DNA of 64,000 nucleotides, taken from contig CADCJX010000011.1 in NCBI GenBank assembly GCA_902801885.1, positions 1 through 64,000 of the forward strand, given 5' to 3'. A model generated the notes under the pieces. The model saw only the letters and a program-made list of their open reading frames with translations, made no database searches and was not told the origin of the DNA. Both the position numbers and the translations under genes were made by a program. Shown one piece after another: positions 16,747 to 24,889 of this stretch (position 1 is its first letter; each line of letters opens with the position of its first letter). Source of the DNA: an uncultured Bacteroidia bacterium. GTDB lineage: Bacteria > Bacteroidota > Bacteroidia > Bacteroidales > UBA932.

Positions 16747-18099
16747 TCAAAAACCTGCTATGGAGAGCAGTACCGTAGGCAAAAGTAACACAAATCCGGC
16801 AACAATCAATGCCACGACGGTCTTCCATATCCATTTTACCCATTGTGAATATGGCACCTTGGCCATTCCTAGTGCGGCGATAAGCACTCCGGAAGTTGGT
16901 GTGAGCATATTCGTAAACCCGTCTCCGAACTGGAAAGCCAGGACCATGGACTGCCTGGAAAGACCGATCATATCACAGAAGGGCGACATCACGGGAATGG
17001 TGATCGCGGCCTTTGCCGTAGCGCTCGGGATCACCAGGTTGATGACGGTCTGGATTCCATACATCATTGCCAGCGAAGCGGTCTTCCCTGCCTCGCCGAG
17101 ACCTGATTCCATGCCGTGAAGGATCGTATCGAGAACATGTCCGTCCTGGAGTATGATGATTATTCCAGAGGCAAGGCCCACGACCATGGCGGCTGAGAGG
17201 ATATCCTTGGCTCCGGAGAGGAACTGCTCGGCTATCTTGTTGGGTCCATAGCCGGCGATGATCCCGCAGATGATTCCCATGGCGAGGAACAGCGCGGAGA
17301 TTTCGGCCATGTACCATTTGAATTCCGTGACACCGATGATAAGGGCGACGACTGTAAGGAGGAGGACCCAGAGGATGGCTTTCTGACGGGCAGGAGCTAC
17401 ATCCTTCGCTTCGCTCAGGATGACAGGACGAGGCTGTTCGGCAGGGGCTGGCTGTTTTAGAGGACGGGGCTGTCTTATCCGGGAGGCATATACCAGGGTG
17501 AACACGATGCAGGCAGCCGTCAGCAGGACCCAGCAGAATATCCTGTACCCCATACCCGAAAACATCGGCAGGTCAGCCATTTCCTGAGCGATTCCAACAG
17601 TGAAAGGATTGAGGAAGGCACTTGAAAAACCGATATTAGAAGCCACGTACACCACCAGAAGCCCTGTTATGGCATCGTATCCCATAGCAGTAACCAGAGG
17701 TACCACTATTCCTACGAACGGGATGGTTTCTTCACTCATGCCAAAGACAGCACCGCCAATGGAGAACAGGACTATAAGGCCTGAGAGCACCAGCTTGTCA
17801 TACTTGCCGGCAGCCGTGATAAACTTTTCTATGCCAAAGGTGACGGCCCCCGTGGAATTCAGGATCCAGAAGGCACCGCCGACGATCAGGATGAAGACGA
17901 TTATTCCCGCCTGCTTCACGAAACCATTGTAGAGTGCGGAGAAAACCTGCCAGGACTGGGGTGAGGGAGAAAGCCTTTCATAAGTGACGGTTCCGTCAGT
18001 TGCAGTGACATACTGCCCGGCCGGCACGATGAAGGTGGCAAGGGCGCAAAGCAGGATGATTGCCGAGATAATTACGTATGTGTTCGGAAACCGCTTCAT
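16747..18099 (-). CDS. YfcC-type (C4-dicarboxylate carrier-like) transporter
   Basis: A 450-residue membrane protein with about 11-12 helices. FIVPAGQYV at the end of the first helix, GGAFWILNSTGAV, FGMSEETIPFVGIVVPLVTAMGYD, LNPFTVGIAQEMADLP and a C-terminal GDGFTNMLTPTSGVLIAALGMA are marks of the YfcC/DcuC-like family. These proteins are often annotated as amino acid or dicarboxylate carriers; the real substrates are mostly unknown. A low-complexity loop rich in Pro, Gln and Arg (about 207-235) separates the halves. It is the first of three transporter genes in a row and is divergent from dxs. Confidence 0.78.
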   Translation of the reverse strand: MKRFPNTYVIISAIILLCALATFIVPAGQYVTATDGTVTYERLSPSPQSWQVFSALYNGFVKQAGIIVFILIVGGAFWILNSTGAVTFGIEKFITAAGKYDKLVLSGLIVLFSIGGAVFGMSEETIPFVGIVVPLVTAMGYDAITGLLVVYVASNIGFSSAFLNPFTVGIAQEMADLPMFSGMGYRIFCWVLLTAACIVFTLVYASRIRQPRPLKQPAPAEQPRPVILSEAKDVAPARQKAILWVLLLTVVALIIGVTEFKWYMAEISALFLAMGIICGIIAGYGPNKIAEQFLSGAKDILSAAMVVGLASGIIIILQDGHVLDTILHGMESGLGEAGKTASLAMMYGIQTVINLVIPSATAKAAITIPVMSPFCDMIGLSRQSMVLAFQFGDGFTNMLTPTSGVLIAALGMAKVPYSQWVKWIWKTVVALIVAGFVLLLPTVLLSIAGF

Positions 18100-18135
18100 G
18101 GCCCTGCGAAGTTAACTATTATTGAAATAAAATCG

Positions 18136-18143
18136 TACCTTTG
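18136..18143 (+). promoter_or_regulatory. -7 box for dxs
   Basis: TACCTTTG, 19 bases before the dxs ATG, in the 63-base divergent gap with the YfcC gene. A short CCCA/TGGG inverted repeat follows within the leader. No -33 match at 19 bases. Confidence 0.45.
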
Positions 18144-18162
18144 TCCCACCAAGTTTTTGGGG

Positions 18163-20043
18163 ATGTACAAGATTCTGGACAAAGTAGACACTCCGCAAGA
18201 CCTGAGGAAGCTGGACCTTTCCGAGCTGCCAGGTCTTTGCGACGAGATAAGGGATTACATAGTACGTTGCTGCGCCGACAATCCAGGGCACCTGGCTTCG
18301 AGCCTCGGGGCTGTGGAACTTATCGTGGGCATGCACTATGTCTTCGACACTCCTTCCGACAAACTGGTCTTCGACGTAGGACACCAGGCCTATGCCCACA
18401 AGATTATTACCGGAAGGAAAGAAGCATTCAAAGGGAATCGCAAGAAAGACGGTATCAGTGGTTTCCCGAACAGGGACGAAAGCCCATACGACGCCTTTGG
18501 TGCCGGACATGCTTCAACCTCCATCTCGGCTGCCCTCGGACTCGCAAAGGCAGCCCAGGTCTCAGGATTGAAAGAGAAGGTCGTGGCGATGATCGGTGAC
18601 GGAGCCATGACCGGGGGCCTCGCCCTGGAAGGCCTGAACAATGCAGGAGACAGCGACACCGACATCCTGGTCGTGCTGAATGACAATGACATGGCCATCG
18701 ACGGCAACCGTGGGGCTTTGCATTCATATCTGCTCAAGGTCACTACCGATCCTGCCTACAACAAGATAAAGACCCATGTCTGGGAAAGTCTGGGGGCAGG
18801 AAGGTTCAGGAACTGGGTGCAGGGAATGGTCCGCAAAGCCAAGTCCGGACTCGTCACCAATTCCGGCGGAGACTTCTTCGAGGCCTTTGGGTTCCGTTAT
18901 TTCGGGCCGATTGACGGCAACGACATCGGCGAAGTGGTAAACACTCTCCGAAGGCTCAAGGACATAAAGGGCCCGAAGATCCTGCACACATGCACAGTGA
19001 AGGGGAAAGGCTATGCTCCAGCAGAAGCTGACCCTACGACTTGGCATGCTCCGGGCAAATTCGATCCCGAGACAGGAGAGAGAGACAAAAACTCCGGAAC
19101 CAGCGGAGTACGCTACCAGGATGTGTTCGGGGAGGTCCTGTGCGAACTGGCAAGGAAAGATCCGAAAGTCGTAGGTATTACGCCTGCCATGGCCACAGGA
19201 AGCGGATTGGCAGAATTTGCCGAGGAGTTTCCCGACAGGTTTTTCGACGTAGGAATAGCTGAGGAACATGCTGCCACATTCTCTGCGGGTCTCGCGGCCG
19301 GTGGTATGAAGCCATATTGCTCGATCTATTCCTCATTCGCCCAGAGGGCCTATGACGAGATTATCCACGATGTGGCTCTCCAACACCTTCCCGTAGTGTT
19401 CTGCTTTGACAGGGCTGGTGTGGTCGGCGAAGACGGAGCGACACACCAGGGCGTCTTCGACCTTGCGGCCATGAGGAGCATCCCCAACACCGTGATTGCA
19501 GCCCCGAAGGATGAGGCCGAATTGAGGGACTTGCTCTGGATGGGTCTGGGCATCAGCGACGGCCCTTATATAATAAGGTATCCAAGAGGTACGGGCGAAG
19601 GCGTTCATTGGAGAGATTCCGAACCTTCGAAGATAGAGGCCGGAAAGGCTGAGCTTTTGCTCGAAGGCTCAGAAGTGGCAGTGCTGGCGCTTGGACCTTC
19701 CGCCCACCGTGCAACCGAGGCTGCAAGAAGACTGAAGGAAGACACAGGTTACTGCCCCGAAGTCTGGAACGTCCGTTTCCTGAAGCCGTTCGACACCGCC
19801 ATGCTCGAGCACCTCAAGGACTTCAGGGCGATCCTCACAATCGAGGATGGAGCCCTCAAGGGCGGGCTCTTCAGCGAGGTCAGTGAATACGTGTCATCAC
19901 ATGGCATGGACGCCATCGTGAAGGGCATCGGAGTACCTGACAGGTTCATCCCTCATGCATCTGCTGCAGAGCAGCGCCGGAGCTTCGGCCTGGATGGCGA
20001 AGGAATATATTCACAGCTCTTGAGGCTCTATAAAAATAATTGA
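18163..20043 (+). CDS. dxs: 1-deoxy-D-xylulose-5-phosphate synthase
   Basis: Thiamine-diphosphate enzyme that joins pyruvate and glyceraldehyde-3-phosphate, the entry to MEP isoprenoid synthesis. It is 626 residues long, which is normal. Visible motifs: HLASSLGAVELIVGMHYVF and FDVGHQAYAHKIITGR at the N-terminus, the TPP motif MIGDGAMTGGLALEGLNNAG...NDNDMAID, the catalytic Glu segment VGIAEEHAATFSAGLA, and DRAGVVGEDGATHQGVFDLA. The ATG at 18163 (MYKILDKVDTP) fits the usual start; an upstream TTG is in frame but unlikely. It is followed by the tRNA-tuf unit, which has its own promoter. Confidence 0.96.
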   Translation: MYKILDKVDTPQDLRKLDLSELPGLCDEIRDYIVRCCADNPGHLASSLGAVELIVGMHYVFDTPSDKLVFDVGHQAYAHKIITGRKEAFKGNRKKDGISGFPNRDESPYDAFGAGHASTSISAALGLAKAAQVSGLKEKVVAMIGDGAMTGGLALEGLNNAGDSDTDILVVLNDNDMAIDGNRGALHSYLLKVTTDPAYNKIKTHVWESLGAGRFRNWVQGMVRKAKSGLVTNSGGDFFEAFGFRYFGPIDGNDIGEVVNTLRRLKDIKGPKILHTCTVKGKGYAPAEADPTTWHAPGKFDPETGERDKNSGTSGVRYQDVFGEVLCELARKDPKVVGITPAMATGSGLAEFAEEFPDRFFDVGIAEEHAATFSAGLAAGGMKPYCSIYSSFAQRAYDEIIHDVALQHLPVVFCFDRAGVVGEDGATHQGVFDLAAMRSIPNTVIAAPKDEAELRDLLWMGLGISDGPYIIRYPRGTGEGVHWRDSEPSKIEAGKAELLLEGSEVAVLALGPSAHRATEAARRLKEDTGYCPEVWNVRFLKPFDTAMLEHLKDFRAILTIEDGALKGGLFSEVSEYVSSHGMDAIVKGIGVPDRFIPHASAAEQRRSFGLDGEGIYSQLLRLYKNN

Positions 20044-20049
20044 AAAAGT

Positions 20050-20080
20050 TTTGGAGAATCGGATTAAATCCCTATCTTTG
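20050..20080 (+). promoter_or_regulatory. Promoter of the tRNA-tuf operon
   Basis: TTTG at 20050-20053, exactly 19 bases, then TATCTTTG at 20073-20080: a full-consensus Bacteroidota promoter. Four bases later comes a perfect inverted repeat CCCTTT-TGC-AAAGGG (20085-20099) that would sit at the 5' end of the transcript, 15 bases before the first tRNA. Confidence 0.85.
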
Positions 20081-20114
20081 CAGTCCCTTTTGCAAAGGGT
20101 GTCTTTGAAATAAC

Positions 20115-20188
20115 GCCGAAATAGCTCAGTTGGCCAGAGCACGTGATTTGTAATCTCGGGGTCGTGGGTTCGAATCCCTCTTTCGGCT
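20115..20188 (+). tRNA. tRNA-Thr (anticodon TGT)
   Basis: Acceptor GCCGAAA/TTTCGGC, T-arm GTTCGAATCC, anticodon loop TTTGTAA with anticodon TGT. The anticodon stem has one T-T mismatch. No encoded CCA. First of four tRNAs before tuf. Confidence 0.93.
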
Positions 20189-20218
20189 CTAGCCTTCTTA
20201 AACTGTTTCGAACAACTT

Positions 20219-20301
20219 GGGGGGATCGCATAGCGGCAATTGCGGCGGACTGTAAATCCGCTCCTTCGGGTTCGGTGGTTCGAGTCCACCTCCCCCCACC
20301 A
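20219..20301 (+). tRNA. tRNA-Tyr (anticodon GTA)
   Basis: Class II tRNA with acceptor GGGGGGA/TCCCCCC, a long variable arm, anticodon loop CTGTAAA (GTA) and an encoded CCA at 20299-20301. Confidence 0.93.
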
Positions 20302-20308
20302 GAATTTT

Positions 20309-20384
20309 GCGGAAGTAGCTCAGTTGGTAGAGCATCAGCCTTCCAAGCTGAGGGTCGCGAGTTCGAACCTCGTCTTCCGCTCCA
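20309..20384 (+). tRNA. tRNA-Gly (anticodon TCC)
   Basis: Acceptor GCGGAAG/CTTCCGC, anticodon loop CTTCCAA (TCC), T-arm GTTCGAACC, encoded CCA at 20382-20384. Only 7 bases follow tRNA-Tyr. Confidence 0.93.
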
Positions 20385-20394
20385 GCAAATAAAA

Positions 20395-20466
<72 letters not shown>

Positions 20467-20500
20467 CAAATTGCGTGTAATTACTTTAATTCATAATATT

Positions 20501-21694
20501 ATGGCAAAAGAAACATTCCAAAGAACCAAACCGCATGTCAACATCGGTACAATTGGCCATGTTGACCACGGTAAGACCACCTTGACTGCCGCCATCACCA
20601 AGGTTCTCGCTGAGAGAGTCGCTGGTAATGCTGATAAGATCAAGACCTTCGACCAGATCGACAACGCTCCCGAAGAGAAGGAGCGCGGTATCACCATCAA
20701 CTCGGCCCACGTCGAGTACGAGACTGCAAACCGCCACTATGCACACGTAGACTGCCCAGGCCACGCTGACTACGTTAAGAACATGGTTACTGGTGCAGCC
20801 CAGATGGACGGTGCTATCCTTGTTGTCGCTGCTACCGATGGTCCTATGCCTCAGACCCGTGAGCACATCCTGCTCGCCCGTCAGGTCAACGTCCCTAAGA
20901 TCCTTGTCTTCATGAACAAGGTCGACCTCGTTGACGATGAGGAAATGCTTGACCTCGTCGAGATGGAAATCCGCGACCTCCTTGCCTTCTACCAGTTTGA
21001 TGAGGACTGCCCCATCATCCGTGGTTCCGCACTTGGCGCCCTCAACGGCGAGAAGGTTTGGGAAGACAAGGTCATGGAGCTGATGGACGCTGTCGACAGC
21101 TACATTCCCCTTCCGGAGCGTCTTGTTGACAAGCCCTTCCTCATGCCTATCGAGGACATCTTCTCCATCACCGGTCGTGGTACTGTCGTTACCGGTCGTA
21201 TCGAGGCTGGTACCATCCACGTCGGCGACCCTGTCGAGCTCGTCGGTTTCACAGATGAGCCCCGTCAGACTGTCGTCACTGGTGTCGAGATGTTCCGCAA
21301 GCTCCTCGACCAGGGTGAGGCTGGTGACAACGTAGGTCTCCTCCTCCGTGGTATCGACAAGAAGGAAGTCAAGAGAGGTGAGGTCGTGGCCAAGCCCAAG
21401 TCCATCACTCCTCACACTGTGTTCAAGGCTCAGATCTACGTCCTGAAGAAGGACGAAGGCGGCCGCCACACTCCTTTCCACAACCACTATCGTCCGCAGT
21501 TCTTCATCCGTACACTTGATGTTACCGGTGAGATCATGCTTCCCGAGGGTGTGGAGATGGTTATGCCTGGCGATAACGTCGAGATCACCGTTAAGCTCAT
21601 CACCCCTGTCGCTATGAACGAGGGCCAGCAGTTCGCTATCCGCGAGGGCGGCCGCACCGTCGGTGCAGGTCAGGTGATCAAGATTATCGAGTAA
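20501..21694 (+). CDS. tuf: Elongation factor Tu
   Basis: GTPase that brings aminoacyl-tRNA to the ribosome. The start [27 protein letters not shown] fixes the ATG at 20501 (397 residues); an upstream frame reaching into the tRNA is rejected. GTPase motifs: GHVDHGKTT (P-loop), [13 protein letters not shown] (switch I), DCPGHADYV, and NKVD. Domains 2 and 3 are complete to the end [11 protein letters not shown]. Codon use is strongly biased, as expected of a highly expressed gene. Confidence 0.98.
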   Translation: MAKETFQRTKPHVNIGTIGHVDHGKTTLTAAITKVLAERVAGNADKIKTFDQIDNAPEEKERGITINSAHVEYETANRHYAHVDCPGHADYVKNMVTGAAQMDGAILVVAATDGPMPQTREHILLARQVNVPKILVFMNKVDLVDDEEMLDLVEMEIRDLLAFYQFDEDCPIIRGSALGALNGEKVWEDKVMELMDAVDSYIPLPERLVDKPFLMPIEDIFSITGRGTVVTGRIEAGTIHVGDPVELVGFTDEPRQTVVTGVEMFRKLLDQGEAGDNVGLLLRGIDKKEVKRGEVVAKPKSITPHTVFKAQIYVLKKDEGGRHTPFHNHYRPQFFIRTLDVTGEIMLPEGVEMVMPGDNVEITVKLITPVAMNEGQQFAIREGGRTVGAGQVIKIIE

Positions 21695-21714
21695 TCCGGC
21701 TTACCTGGAATTAA

Positions 21715-21734
21715 GGTGGCGCTCAGGCGCCACC
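21715..21734 (+). terminator. GC-rich hairpin between tuf and tRNA-Trp
   Basis: Perfect stem GGTGGCGC/GCGCCACC with loop TCAG, 20 bases after the tuf stop and 5 bases before tRNA-Trp. There is no T-run behind it (TATTT only), so it may be a weak terminator, a processing site or an RNase barrier instead of a full stop. Confidence 0.5.
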
Positions 21735-21739
21735 TATTT

Positions 21740-21810
21740 AGGGGAATAGAACAAGGGTAGTTCAGCGGTCTCCAAAACCGTCGATGTGGGTTCGAATCCT
21801 GCTTCCCCTG
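21740..21810 (+). tRNA. tRNA-Trp (anticodon CCA)
   Basis: Acceptor AGGGGAA/TTCCCCT, D-stem GAAC/GTTC, anticodon loop CTCCAAA (CCA), T-arm GTTCGAATCC. It lies between tuf and secE, a common place for this gene. Confidence 0.93.
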
Positions 21811-21893
21811 CAAAATATCAAAGGTTACGATTTGGTAATTGTTTAACAGACACCGCATCCGCTTCCAAATTGTGGTGTCCATTAAATGCAAAG

Positions 21894-22082
21894 ATGAGAA
21901 AGTTCATTAACTATTGCAAAGAGTCATACGTAGAACTCACCAAGAAGGTTACATGGCCCTCCTGGAACAAGCTGCAGAGTTCAGCTCTCCTGGTCATGGT
22001 CGTGACTGTGCTTCTTGCTCTGGTGCTCTTCGTAATCGACTTCGCTTTCGAGCATCTCATGACAGCGATCTACACGTTGTAA
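21894..22082 (+). CDS. secE: Preprotein translocase subunit SecE
   Basis: A 62-residue single-span SecE, the short form typical outside the enterobacteria. The amphipathic helix KESYVELTKKVTWPSWNKLQSS is followed by one membrane helix (LLVMVVTVLLALVLFVIDFAF). SecE clamps SecY in the translocon. The ATG at 21894 is chosen from this conserved start. It lies 83 bases after tRNA-Trp and 13 bases before nusG. Confidence 0.93.
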   Translation: MRKFINYCKESYVELTKKVTWPSWNKLQSSALLVMVVTVLLALVLFVIDFAFEHLMTAIYTL

Positions 22083-22095
22083 TTTTTCGATTACC

Positions 22096-22659
22096 ATGGG
22101 TGACATGAAATGGTATGTCTTAAGGACAGCAGGAAGCAAGGAAAAGAAGGCCGCGGAATATCTTGAGAAAGAAATCGAGCGGTTCAAACTGCAGGATCAA
22201 GTTGCGCAGGTACTGGTTCCGGTAAAGCGCGAGATCGTGACGAAGAATGGCAAGAGGAAAGTGGTCGAAAGGCTGCTTTATCCTGGTTATGTGCTTATTC
22301 AGGCCACTCTCAGCCCGGAGCTTGAGTTCATCATCCGCAATGACGTTCCTGGCATGTCCGGATTCCTTACTGAAAAGAGGACTACCGGTTCACTTACCGA
22401 AAGGGTGCCTGTGCCGATTCGTGACGAGGAGGCCCAGTACATCATTGGCAATCAGGATCAGAACGTAGACAATCCAGTTGAAACAGAGGTAAACTTCGAA
22501 ATCGGAGAATCCGTCAAGATCACCGATGGGCCGTTCAGCGGTTTCAGCGGTACCGTAGACGCGATCGAAGAGGACAGAAGCAAGCTCAAGGTGATAGTAG
22601 TGATTTTCGGCAGGAAGACCCTGCTGGAACTCAGCTTTACTCAAGTAACAAAAGAATAA
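22096..22659 (+). CDS. nusG: Transcription antitermination/elongation factor NusG
   Basis: A 187-residue NusG with an NGN domain (KWYVLRTAGSKEKKAAEYLEKEIER..., LLYPGYVLIQATLSPELEFIIRNDVPG) and a C-terminal KOW domain (FEIGESVKITDGPFSGFSGTVDAIEEDRSKLKVIVVIFGRKTLLEL). It binds RNA polymerase and couples it to S10 and Rho. The start could be the ATG at 22096 or 22105; both fit. Confidence 0.95.
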   Translation: MGDMKWYVLRTAGSKEKKAAEYLEKEIERFKLQDQVAQVLVPVKREIVTKNGKRKVVERLLYPGYVLIQATLSPELEFIIRNDVPGMSGFLTEKRTTGSLTERVPVPIRDEEAQYIIGNQDQNVDNPVETEVNFEIGESVKITDGPFSGFSGTVDAIEEDRSKLKVIVVIFGRKTLLELSFTQVTKE

Positions 22660-22668
22660 CAAACAATT

Positions 22669-23112
22669 ATGGCAAAAGAAGTTACCGGATTTATCAAGCT
22701 CCAGATCAAAGCAGGAGCCGCTAATCCAGCACCTCCGGTAGGACCGGCACTCGGTTCCAAAGGCTTGAACATCATGGACTTCTGCAAGCAGTTCAATGCC
22801 GCGACGCAGGCCGCCGCCGGCAAGATCCTGCCTGTGGTTATCACTGTCTATTCAGACAAGTCCTTCTCGTTCGAAGTCAAGCAGCCTCCCGTGGCCATCT
22901 CCCTCAAGGAAGCCGCAAAGCTCCAGAAAGGTTCAGGAGAGCCTAACCGCAGGAAGGTCGCAACCATCACCTGGGACCAGGTGAGGACGATCGCCGAAGG
23001 CAAGATGCCTGACCTCAATGCCTTCACCCTCGCTTCCGCGATGAGAATGGTCGCCGGAACCGCAAGGAGTATGGGTATCAAGGTCACCGGAGAATTTCCC
23101 GAGAACCTTTAA
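22669..23112 (+). CDS. rplK: 50S ribosomal protein L11
   Basis: A 147-residue L11: [37 protein letters not shown] is the N-terminal signature, and the C-terminal domain ([24 protein letters not shown]) binds the GTPase-centre rRNA. It lies 9 bases after nusG in the conserved secE-nusG-rplKAJL-rpoBC order. Confidence 0.97.
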   Translation: MAKEVTGFIKLQIKAGAANPAPPVGPALGSKGLNIMDFCKQFNAATQAAAGKILPVVITVYSDKSFSFEVKQPPVAISLKEAAKLQKGSGEPNRRKVATITWDQVRTIAEGKMPDLNAFTLASAMRMVAGTARSMGIKVTGEFPENL

Positions 23113-23127
23113 AATTTCACACGCAAC

Positions 23128-23835
23128 ATGAGCAGAACAACTAAAAACCAGAAGGCAGTCGCTACCAAGTACGACTCCTCTACACTTTATCCTCTTGCCC
23201 AGGCATGTGAGATGCTTAAGGACATAACCTACACCAAGTTCGATGCATCCGTCGAAATCACCACGAACCTCGGTGTCGACCCTCGTAAGGCCAACCAGAT
23301 GATCCGTGGCGTTGTCACCCTTCCTCATGGAACCGGTAAGGTGGTCAGGGTTCTTGTACTCTGCACCCCCGACAAGGAGACCGAGGCAAAGGAAGCAGGC
23401 GCTGACTATGTCGGTCTTGACGAGTATGTCGAGAAGATCAAGGGCGGCTGGACAGACGTTGACGTCATCATCTGTACTCCTTCAGTCATGGCCAAGGTCG
23501 GTGCCCTGGGACGTATCCTCGGACCTAGGGGCCTCATGCCTAACCCCAAGACCGGAACAGTTACGATGGACATCGCAAACGCTGTCAAGGACGTGAAGGC
23601 CGGAAAGATCGACTTCAAGGTCGACAAGACCGGAATCATCCACGCAGCCATCGGCAAGGTATCGTTCACTCCCCAGCAGATCTGCGAGAACGCAACTGCA
23701 TTCCTGAACGAGGTCCTCAAACTGAAGCCCCAGGCTCTCAAGGGTACTTACATGAAGGGTGCTACCCTTTGCACCACCATGAGCCCTGCACTTAAGATAG
23801 ATACTAAGGCATTCATTAGCGGAAGCGCTGAATAA
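23128..23835 (+). CDS. rplA: 50S ribosomal protein L1
   Basis: A 235-residue L1. [35 protein letters not shown] and [19 protein letters not shown] are the family signatures. L1 forms the mobile stalk that moves the E-site tRNA and in many bacteria represses its own operon through an L1-like site near the rplK start; I did not identify that site here. Confidence 0.97.
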   Translation: MSRTTKNQKAVATKYDSSTLYPLAQACEMLKDITYTKFDASVEITTNLGVDPRKANQMIRGVVTLPHGTGKVVRVLVLCTPDKETEAKEAGADYVGLDEYVEKIKGGWTDVDVIICTPSVMAKVGALGRILGPRGLMPNPKTGTVTMDIANAVKDVKAGKIDFKVDKTGIIHAAIGKVSFTPQQICENATAFLNEVLKLKPQALKGTYMKGATLCTTMSPALKIDTKAFISGSAE

Positions 23836-23849
23836 AAAGCATTCAAGTC

Positions 23850-24383
23850 ATGAAAAAAGAACTCAAGTCTCAGATTATTGAAAGCATCTCGGCGCAGCTC
23901 CAGCAGTATCCCAACTTCTACCTCGCTAACATCGAGGGACTGAATGCCGGACAGACAGTTACTCTCCGCCGCGCCTGCTTCGACGAGGGCATCAAGCTCA
24001 GTGTCGTGAAGAACACCCTGTTCGCTCACGTCATCAAGGGCCTTGACAACGAAGAGATGAAGAACATCATCCCCGTCCTCGAAGGCAATACGGCCATTAT
24101 GTACAGCGAGTCTCCCAACGGTCCTGCAAAGCTCATCAAGAAGCTTCAGAAGGATCTCGGTGGCAAACCCGAACTCAAGGGTGCCTACGTCCAGGAGTGC
24201 GCTTTCATCGGAGCCGACAAGCTCGACGAACTCTGCGCAATCAAGTCCAAGGAAGAGCTCATTGGAGACATCATCTCCCTCCTCCAGGCTCCTATGCGCA
24301 ATGTCATCTCCGCTCTCCAGAATGGTGGTGGACAGACAATCGCCGGTCTCGTCAAGACTCTCTCGGAAAAAGAAGAAAAATAA
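23850..24383 (+). CDS. rplJ: 50S ribosomal protein L10
   Basis: A 177-residue L10. The N-terminal part (SQIIESISAQLQQYPNFYLANIEGLNAGQTVTLRR..., VVKNTLFAHVIKGL) binds 23S rRNA, and the C-terminal helix (SALQNGGGQTIAGLVKTLSEKEEK) anchors L7/L12 dimers. It lies 14 bases after rplA and 30 bases before rplL. Confidence 0.96.
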   Translation: MKKELKSQIIESISAQLQQYPNFYLANIEGLNAGQTVTLRRACFDEGIKLSVVKNTLFAHVIKGLDNEEMKNIIPVLEGNTAIMYSESPNGPAKLIKKLQKDLGGKPELKGAYVQECAFIGADKLDELCAIKSKEELIGDIISLLQAPMRNVISALQNGGGQTIAGLVKTLSEKEEK

Positions 24384-24413
24384 TAACAATAAACAATTCA
24401 AAAATTATCAATT

Positions 24414-24788
24414 ATGGCAGATGTAAAAGCACTTGCAGAAGAGTTGGTTAACCTTTCTGTAAAAGACGTTCAGGAACTCGCAAAGGTTCTCAAGGAAGAG
24501 TATGGTATCGAGCCTGCAGCAGCTGCAGTAGCAGTTGCCGGCCCCGCAGCAGCCGCTGAGGCAGCTCCCGCCGAGCAGACCGAATTCGACGTTGTCCTCA
24601 CCTCCGCCGGCCAGGCGAAGCTGCAGGTCATCAAGGCCGTCAAGGAAGCCCTCGGTCTCGGACTGAAGGAAGCCAAGGACCTTGTTGACGGAGCCCCTGC
24701 CAAGGTGAAGGAGAAGGTCTCCAAGGCAGAAGCTGAGCAACTGAAGGCTGCCCTCGAAGAGGCAGGCGCCGAAGTTGAGGTTAAATAA
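24414..24788 (+). CDS. rplL: 50S ribosomal protein L7/L12
   Basis: A 124-residue stalk protein: N-terminal dimer domain, Ala/Pro/Glu hinge ([20 protein letters not shown]) and C-terminal domain ([41 protein letters not shown]) that contacts translation factors. A strong hairpin follows before rpoB. Confidence 0.97.
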   Translation: MADVKALAEELVNLSVKDVQELAKVLKEEYGIEPAAAAVAVAGPAAAAEAAPAEQTEFDVVLTSAGQAKLQVIKAVKEALGLGLKEAKDLVDGAPAKVKEKVSKAEAEQLKAALEEAGAEVEVK

Positions 24789-24816
24789 ACCAGCTTCCCC
24801 TTGCGGGATTATCATC

Positions 24817-24849
24817 AGGTTTAGAGCCTAGTGGGCTCTAAACCTTTTT
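24817..24849 (+). terminator. Attenuator hairpin between rplL and rpoB
   Basis: A perfect 12-bp stem (AGGTTTAGAGCC, loop TAGTG, GGCTCTAAACCT) followed by TTTT. It has full terminator form yet lies inside the operon, 28 bases after the rplL stop and 40 bases before rpoB. As known for E. coli, partial termination here would give more ribosomal protein than polymerase mRNA. Confidence 0.75.
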
Positions 24850-24889
24850 GTCGTATTTAGTTTTTCTCCATTTCCTCTAAAGGCAGAAC

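Noticed and set aside
20486..21487. 333-codon open frame on the minus strand opposite tuf
   Set aside because: It is the mirror of a strongly biased gene (Val/Leu/Asp/Glu-rich, no domain, no promoter). Long antisense frames opposite tuf and rpoBC are a codon-use effect.
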